A DNA stretch of 64,000 bases from contig JAFYPA010000003.1 of assembly GCA_017560085.1 (NCBI GenBank), forward strand, positions 35,511 to 99,510. The letters run 5' to 3'. This DNA is from Clostridia bacterium (lineage in GTDB: Bacteria; Bacillota; Clostridia; Oscillospirales; CAG-382). This document shows, in pieces, positions 59,357 through 64,000 of the stretch (positions within the stretch are counted from its first letter, which is position 1; every line of letters begins with the position of its first letter). The position numbers and the translations under genes were made by a program. A model generated the notes under the pieces. The model ran no database searches and was not told where the DNA came from. It worked only from the letters and a program-made list of their open reading frames with translations.

Positions 59357-60940
59357 ATGAAAACAGGTATAAAATTATTCTTTGATATGTTTTCGGAAAA
59401 TATATCGGAAAAATCCAAAATGCAATGCGATGCCTTCGGTGGCAGAGATGAATATTTTAAATATGTTGCGGAAAACTGTGACAGCGTGGAAATAAGTCCC
59501 GTAAGGGCAACGGACGACCCCGAATATATGCTTTACGCCGCAAAAACGGTAAACGGTCTCGGACTTCACTTTACCATCCACGGAGTTCTGGGACACGAGT
59601 CTGTATTTTTCAATCCCTATAAGCTGCTTTTCAAGTCCAAGCTTCAGCCTCTTTACAACATAACCGTGCATCCTTATGAGGATATGGAGGAAACAAAACG
59701 CACTCTTGCGGCTATATGCGATATTGCAAGGGCGGAGAATTATCCCGTGAGAATCACCCTTGAGAATCAGAGATATTCGAGCGAGGGAAAGCTTCACAAT
59801 CTCTGCCGTGACGTTGCAGGGTGCGTTGCGGAAATCGGAAGCCCATATCTTTACAACTGCTTTGATTTCGGGCATCAGATGTCAAACGCATTAAAGCAGG
59901 GCGAGGAATTCGATGAGGTTACCGAGCAGTTTCTCTCTCAGGTGCGACAGACTCATATTCACAGCTATGATTGCAATTCAACCCATTTTCCGCTGTACTG
60001 CGGAAGTGTAAGGCTTGAGAAAAACATCACGGGGCTTATTCGTCACGGCTATGACGGGGTTCTGATGATTGAGCTTGACCACGGAAGATATATGGGCAAG
60101 CACGATTTAAAGAAGGCGGTTGTCGGCTCGATTGAGGCTTTGAAAAATGCAATGGCACAGATTGAAGGCAAGCTTCGTGTGACGGAGGTATATAAGAACG
60201 GATATCGGGATGCCGTGAAAAATGCGGCTTCTCTTCTCGATTCCGACAAGGACGGACTTGTGGCTTTGGCTCCGTCGGCGTATATACTCAAGCTCGGAGG
60301 GACGAAGATTGCGATTGATATGTCGCTTTGCACCATGCCGGTAAGCGAAGAGAATGTCAAAGCGGTTGCGGACATCGTGTCGGGATGCGATGCCGTGATT
60401 GTAACGCATAATCACGCAGACCATTTTGACCCCGCACTTCTGTCGCTTGTTTCGGATGATGTTCCGATTTATGTGCCGGATTTTCTTTCATATAATAAAA
60501 AGAATGTTACTTATGTCAGTGACGGCACGGATATAAGTGTGGGAGATGTGCAGATTGAATTCTTTGAAAGTGCGCACAGCGCGGGTGAGAATGTTGTTCC
60601 CGAATACGGCTTTGCCGCAAAGCACAACGGAAAGCACTATGTATTTCCGACGGATGTGAGATGCTACAATGCGGAGCACAAGGTGTTCCACAATACCGAG
60701 GTGCTTGTTCCCCATCTGTGGCTTGGCAGAAGAATGGCTCTTATGCTGACGGATAATAATTATATTGAAGAGTTTGCCGCATTTGTAAATTCCTTCGGTG
60801 CGAAAAGAGTGCTTGTGGGACATCTTTACGACATCCACAGAGAAATAGACGATATGTGGACGGATATTCATTTTGATGCTGTGAAGGAAAAAATACCGTG
60901 CTGTGAAAAAATCCTGCTCGGTGATATTACGGAATTCTGA
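59357..60940 (+). CDS. TIM-barrel epimerase fused to an MBL-fold (UlaG-like) domain
   Basis: 527 residues in two domains. Residues 1 to ~260 are a xylose-isomerase-like TIM barrel (FTIHGVLGHES, RITLENQRYSSEG, NCFDFGHQMSNALKQG, HIHSYDCNSTHFPLYCG, LMIELDHGRYMG). After a linker, residues ~300-520 are a metallo-beta-lactamase-fold domain with THNHADHF near 351 and further ligands in ESAHSAGEN, FPTDVRCY and GHLYDIHRE, most like the UlaG lactonase group. Both domains keep their metal residues. In the L-ascorbate pathway UlaE- and UlaG-type enzymes have these folds, but not adjacent reactions, so the pathway is open. Starts 12 bases after the amidase gene. Confidence 0.85.
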   Translation: MKTGIKLFFDMFSENISEKSKMQCDAFGGRDEYFKYVAENCDSVEISPVRATDDPEYMLYAAKTVNGLGLHFTIHGVLGHESVFFNPYKLLFKSKLQPLYNITVHPYEDMEETKRTLAAICDIARAENYPVRITLENQRYSSEGKLHNLCRDVAGCVAEIGSPYLYNCFDFGHQMSNALKQGEEFDEVTEQFLSQVRQTHIHSYDCNSTHFPLYCGSVRLEKNITGLIRHGYDGVLMIELDHGRYMGKHDLKKAVVGSIEALKNAMAQIEGKLRVTEVYKNGYRDAVKNAASLLDSDKDGLVALAPSAYILKLGGTKIAIDMSLCTMPVSEENVKAVADIVSGCDAVIVTHNHADHFDPALLSLVSDDVPIYVPDFLSYNKKNVTYVSDGTDISVGDVQIEFFESAHSAGENVVPEYGFAAKHNGKHYVFPTDVRCYNAEHKVFHNTEVLVPHLWLGRRMALMLTDNNYIEEFAAFVNSFGAKRVLVGHLYDIHREIDDMWTDIHFDAVKEKIPCCEKILLGDITEF

Positions 60941-60956
60941 TTTAATCGGTGAAAAT

Positions 60957-61616
60957 ATGGCAAGAATAAAAAATGAAACAAAGGCAAAAAGGGTAATCGA
61001 GGTGCTTCGAGAGCTTTATCCCGATGCGGTATGCTCACTTGACTGTGGCGGAGACCCGTGGAAGCTTCTCGTTCAGGCACGGCTTTCGGCACAGTGTACA
61101 GACGAGAGGGTTAATATTGTAAGTAAGGATTTGTTTGAGACCTTCCCGACGGCAAAGGCTATGGCTGAAGGGGATATATCCGAAATCGAGAGGCTTATAA
61201 AATCCTGCGGTCTTTTCAGAGGCAAGGCTAAAAGCATCAAGGAAGCAAGCATCATTATTACGGAAAAATTCGGCGGAAGAGTCCCCGACAATATGGAGGA
61301 TTTGCTCTCGCTCCCCGGTGTGGGGCGAAAGATTGCCAATCTTGTCCTCGGCGATGTTTACGGCAAGAGCGGTATCGTTGCGGATACCCATTGTATGAGG
61401 ATAAGCTGCCGCCTTGGTCTTTGCGAGAGGAAGGATCCCCTGCATGTTGAACGCACTCTCGACCCGATTGTGCCAAAAAACGAGCAATCGGATATGTGCC
61501 ACCGTATGGTCTGGTTCGGGCGTGACATCTGCCGTGCGCAGAGTCCGAGGTGTGATGAGTGTCCTATGAGAGAAAGAAAAATATGCACATTCAAGCCCGA
61601 AAAAGAGGAAAAATAG
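60957..61616 (+). CDS. nth: Endonuclease III (Nth)
   Basis: 219-residue base-excision-repair glycosylase/AP lyase for oxidised pyrimidines. The helix-hairpin-helix LPGVGRKIANLVL precedes the catalytic Asp in VADTHCMRIS; the catalytic Lys lies in the GRKIA stretch region. The [4Fe-4S] site uses the four Cys of CRAQSPRCDECPMRERKIC, with a slightly longer last spacing than the E. coli enzyme. I start at ATG 60957, 16 bases after the previous stop; the longer frame from 60903 runs inside the upstream gene. It is probably co-transcribed with the epimerase-MBL gene. Confidence 0.94.
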   Translation: MARIKNETKAKRVIEVLRELYPDAVCSLDCGGDPWKLLVQARLSAQCTDERVNIVSKDLFETFPTAKAMAEGDISEIERLIKSCGLFRGKAKSIKEASIIITEKFGGRVPDNMEDLLSLPGVGRKIANLVLGDVYGKSGIVADTHCMRISCRLGLCERKDPLHVERTLDPIVPKNEQSDMCHRMVWFGRDICRAQSPRCDECPMRERKICTFKPEKEEK

Positions 61617-61679
61617 CGGTTTTTCTATATTCCTTGCGGGGATTCATAAAATGTTAACAATAAAAGTGCGCATAAACTA

Positions 61680-61708
61680 TTGACAAAAATCAAAAATAGT
61701 GGTAAAGT
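61680..61708 (+). promoter_or_regulatory. Sigma-A promoter of the hrcA-grpE-dnaK operon
   Basis: TTGACA (61680-61685), 17-base spacer, TAAAGT (61703-61708) with TGG extended -10. CIRCE starts 8 bases later. Confidence 0.85.
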
Positions 61709-61715
61709 CATATTG

Positions 61716-61742
61716 TTAGCACTCGTAGTGAGTGAGTGCTAA
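61716..61742. promoter_or_regulatory. CIRCE operator (HrcA binding site)
   Basis: Perfect TTAGCACTC-N9-GAGTGCTAA (61716-61724 and 61734-61742), placed over the transcript start of the operon. HrcA, encoded by the first gene, represses here until heat stress titrates GroEL. Confidence 0.98.
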
Positions 61743-61780
61743 AAACAATGTGGCTTTATTTTTTCGGAAGGGGTGAGGTT

Positions 61781-62893
61781 ATGGATGAGATGAAGCTGTC
61801 CGACAGAAAGAAGCAAATACTCAAATCCATCATTGATGCCTATATTGATTCCGGCGAGCCCGTAGGGTCAAAGAACCTTGCGGCGTACGGCAATATTTCT
61901 CTTTCACCCGCCACAATAAGAAACGAAATGAGCGAGCTTGAAAGCCTCGGCTATCTCGATAAGCCCCACACAAGTGCAGGCAGAGTTCCCTCGGCTCAGG
62001 GCTACAAGTTTTATGTAGACCAGCTCAATGAGGATTACAGACTGGGAGTTGAGGAGCTTGAGCTTCTCGGTGAGCTTACAAGATTCAAGACGGCGCAGGT
62101 TGAAAGCGTTATCGACAGAGCCAACAAGATTATGTCGGGCGTTACAAAATATGCGGCGGTTTCCCTTGCGAGAAACGAGAATGCGGGAACGGTCAAGCGA
62201 TTCGATGCGGTTTATATCGGAGAGCACAGCTTCCTTCTCGTAATGATTCTTGAGGACGGCAGTGCGAAAACATCACAGCTTGCAAGTGAGTTTACTCTCA
62301 CGGAAAACGATGTGCGCAAGATAAAGGAGCTTCTCAATGCAAATCTCTGCGGAGTTGTTCTTGACAAGATACCGCTTGACCAGATGATGGCTCTTGAGGA
62401 CGCCTTCGGAAAGCACAGAGCTCTTGTAGGTAAGATACTCCGTGCGGCATACTCCGTTACAAGAGGTGACGGTACATCCGATGTTAAAATTGACGGACTT
62501 ACAAATCTTCTTTCCTATCCCGAGTTTTCAAGCGTTGAAAAGGCACGCTCGATAGTTGAGCTTGCTGAAAGCAGAAAGGGCGACATAAGAAAGCTTCTTG
62601 AATTTTCCGAGGTCGGTGAAGAAAAGGGACTTTCTCCCGTGATTTCCGACGAAAACGGAATGAAGATATTTTTCGGCGAGGAAAGCGGCGACGGTGCTTT
62701 GGCGGACACGAGTCTTGTTTATTGCTCGTTCCCCGTGGGCAACACCAACGCCGTTATAGGAATTCTGGGTCCTAAAAGAATGGACTACAAGAAGGTTGTG
62801 GCAAGTCTTAAATTCCTTGCAAGGTCAATGGGTGAGAACGGTGAAGCACTGCTCCCGGACGGAAGCAAAAGAATTGACGGCGATGCCGAGTGA
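61781..62893 (+). CDS. hrcA: Heat-inducible transcription repressor HrcA
   Basis: 370 residues. The winged helix-turn-helix at the N-terminus reads SDRKKQILKSIIDAYIDSGEPVGSK...LSPATIRNEMSELESLGYLDKPHTSAGRVPS, the strongly conserved DNA-binding part. The C-terminal GAF-like domain holds the dimerisation region (HRALVGKILRAAY, NTNAVIGILGP). I start at ATG 61781 behind AAGGGGTGAGG; the longer frame from 61736 overlaps CIRCE. It autoregulates the operon through the CIRCE just upstream and is followed by grpE after 20 bases. Confidence 0.96.
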   Translation: MDEMKLSDRKKQILKSIIDAYIDSGEPVGSKNLAAYGNISLSPATIRNEMSELESLGYLDKPHTSAGRVPSAQGYKFYVDQLNEDYRLGVEELELLGELTRFKTAQVESVIDRANKIMSGVTKYAAVSLARNENAGTVKRFDAVYIGEHSFLLVMILEDGSAKTSQLASEFTLTENDVRKIKELLNANLCGVVLDKIPLDQMMALEDAFGKHRALVGKILRAAYSVTRGDGTSDVKIDGLTNLLSYPEFSSVEKARSIVELAESRKGDIRKLLEFSEVGEEKGLSPVISDENGMKIFFGEESGDGALADTSLVYCSFPVGNTNAVIGILGPKRMDYKKVVASLKFLARSMGENGEALLPDGSKRIDGDAE

Positions 62894-62913
62894 CAATTTC
62901 GGAGGTTATATAA

Positions 62914-63516
62914 ATGGAAGAAAACAAGAAGATAAACGAGGAAGCTACCGAGGAGGTAACCGAGGAGACTTCCGAAAAGGCTTGCGACTGCAAGAGCGAG
63001 GACGGCAAGAAGAAATGCTGTAAGGGCTCGGGCAGAGAGGCAAAGAAGGAAAAGAAGGCTCTGGACGAAAAGGACGCAAAAATCGCAGAGCTTGAAGCAA
63101 AGCTTGCCGAGGAAAACGACAAGTATATGCGAATGATGGCAGAATACGACAATTTCAGAAAGAGAGTCACAAAGGAAAAGGAAAGCATTTACGGCGATTC
63201 CCTTTGCGACACAGCGGCACAGCTTCTTCCCGTGCTTGACAATCTTGAGCGCGCACTTGAGGCGGAAAGCGACAAGGAAAGCGGTATGTACAAGGGCGTT
63301 GAGATGGTTATGAAGCAATGCGCAGAAATCTTCAAGAAGCTCGGTATTGAAGAAATCGAGGCTCTCGGCAAGGAATTCGATGCCAACGTTCACAACGCCG
63401 TTATGCAGGACTCCGACCCCGACAAGGGAGAGAATGAGATTACTGCGGTGTTCCAGAAGGGATATAAGAGGGGCGAGAAGGTGCTTCGATATGCGGCGGT
63501 TAAGGTGAACAGTTGA
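62914..63516 (+). CDS. grpE: Nucleotide exchange factor GrpE
   Basis: 200 residues. Disordered acidic N-terminus, then a long coiled coil (IAELEAKLAEENDKYMRMMA with EYDNFRKRVTKEKE, the signature) and the beta domain ending with TAVFQKGYKRGEKVLRYAAVKV. It opens the DnaK nucleotide pocket to release ADP. The N-terminal region carries four Cys within about 14 residues (CDCKSEDGKKKCC), unusual for GrpE and possibly a redox or metal-sensitive patch. TCGGAGG precedes the ATG. Confidence 0.96.
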   Translation: MEENKKINEEATEEVTEETSEKACDCKSEDGKKKCCKGSGREAKKEKKALDEKDAKIAELEAKLAEENDKYMRMMAEYDNFRKRVTKEKESIYGDSLCDTAAQLLPVLDNLERALEAESDKESGMYKGVEMVMKQCAEIFKKLGIEEIEALGKEFDANVHNAVMQDSDPDKGENEITAVFQKGYKRGEKVLRYAAVKVNS

Positions 63517-63520
63517 TTTT

Positions 63521-63552
63521 TAATGCATAATGCATAATGCATAATGCATAAT
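63521..63552. repeat. AATGCAT heptamer tandem repeat
   Basis: Four consecutive copies of the 7-base unit AATGCAT (63521-63552), palindromic inside each unit, between grpE and dnaK. Two small hairpins follow at 63560-63574 (GGAAGC/GCTTCC) and 63605-63621 (CGGTACG/CGTGCCG). They might modulate the dnaK level within the operon. Confidence 0.7.
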
Positions 63553-63664
63553 CGAGGTTGGAAGCTTCGCTTCCTTCATTAGGATTAAATTAAATTGAAA
63601 TTCACGGTACGATTCGTGCCGATGATATAAAATTTTATATATTACAGAAAGTGAGATAATTATT

Positions 63665-64000
63665 ATGGGTAAGATTATTGGTATTGACCTTGGTACTACT
63701 AACAGCTGTGTTGCTGTATTTGAAGGCGGTGAGCCTCAGGTTATCGCTAACGCTGAAGGCGCAAGAACTACTCCTTCTATCGTTGGTTTTTCTAAGACAG
63801 GTGAAAGACTTGTAGGTCAGGTTGCAAAGAGACAGGCTGTTATGAATCCCGACAGAACCGTTATTTCCATCAAGAGAGAAATGGGTACTAACTTTAAGGT
63901 TGCTGTTGATGACAAGAACTATACTCCTCAGGAAATTTCCGCTATGATTCTTCAGAAGCTTAAGGCTGATGCGGAAAGCTACCTCGGTACAACAGTTACA
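63665..64000 (+). CDS. dnaK: Chaperone DnaK (3'-truncated by the window)
   Basis: First 112 residues of the Hsp70 chaperone. The ATPase begins [20 protein letters not shown] (phosphate-1 loop) and continues [35 protein letters not shown] and [21 protein letters not shown]. The frame is open to the last base, so the gene continues outside. Codons are strongly biased to T-ending forms (GGT, ACT, GTT), more than in hrcA or grpE, as expected for a very highly expressed gene. GAAAGTGAG precedes the ATG by ~12 bases. Confidence 0.98.
   Translation, partial: MGKIIGIDLGTTNSCVAVFEGGEPQVIANAEGARTTPSIVGFSKTGERLVGQVAKRQAVMNPDRTVISIKREMGTNFKVAVDDKNYTPQEISAMILQKLKADAESYLGTTVT

Noticed and set aside
63521..63552. 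Tandem repeat considered as a short CRISPR array
   Set aside because: The 7-base units are contiguous with no spacers and no cas gene is present.

Overview
The window reads as chromosome of a spore-lineage Gram-positive gut-type bacterium (class Clostridia, probably the Oscillospirales/Ruminococcus side). Signs of this are hrcA-grpE-dnaK behind a perfect CIRCE box, a large Gram-positive-type SRP RNA, GAAC-N4-GTTC LexA (DinR) boxes, a SpoIID/LytB-domain protein, an SLH-domain surface protein, a dockerin-bearing exoprotein, and TTGAnn-17 bp-TATAAT promoters that often have an extended -10. No species can be named from sequence reading alone.

Layout. 1-3.2 kb: 5'-truncated CPBP protease, tadA, a Gfo/Idh/MocA oxidoreductase and a DUF4830-like protein. 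3.3-12.6 kb (minus strand): a large P-type-ATPase-like membrane protein that seems to lack the catalytic Asp, rlmB, two tandem PhnP-like metallo-hydrolases, a flavin reductase and an SLH/beta-helix surface protein. RlmB and the flavin reductase carry the same kind of (F/Y)KKDG-repeat tail. 12.7-18.8 kb: EamA transporter, rsmG, a short QueG-like Fe-S protein, a ParB/Noc-like protein, a TIM-barrel epimerase, a HAD phosphatase and an NrnA-like DHH phosphoesterase.

19.0-29.8 kb is the most unusual part: a compact, colinear capsid cassette. It has a zinc-binding small protein, terminase small and large subunits, portal, scaffold-like, decoration-like and major capsid proteins, then probable adaptor, nozzle and internal proteins of short-tailed (P22/T7-like) type. 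I see no integrase, repressor, replication, tape-measure or lysis gene. One strong promoter with four LexA-type boxes and an early intrinsic terminator precedes it. It could be a domesticated, SOS-controlled particle or gene-transfer-agent-like element, or a decayed prophage. A 37-residue secreted or membrane peptide gene with its own promoter and terminator sits just downstream.

30.4-46.1 kb: class II aldolase (fba), a small AT-rich membrane ORF next to a hairpin-array repeat, a GH123-like hydrolase, a ComEC with a degenerate C-terminal domain, GH2 and GH39-like glycosidases, uvrB, a stalk-domain exported protein, a glycyl-radical-enzyme activase, and SpoIID with an exported partner. 46.3-55.9 kb: ECF sigma factor with a probable membrane anti-sigma, the 1765-residue dockerin exoprotein, PAP2 phosphatase, HTH regulator, four-helix-bundle protein, tRNA-Gln(UUG) and SRP RNA. 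56.1-64 kb: GHL10-amidase fusion, epimerase-MBL fusion, nth, and the CIRCE-hrcA-grpE-dnaK heat-shock operon; dnaK runs off the end.

Two unrelated genes (start codons at 2695 and 15221) share a compact junction in which the 3' arm of an upstream inverted repeat is also the Shine-Dalgarno, followed by six T and then ATG, with a possible promoter inside the repeat.
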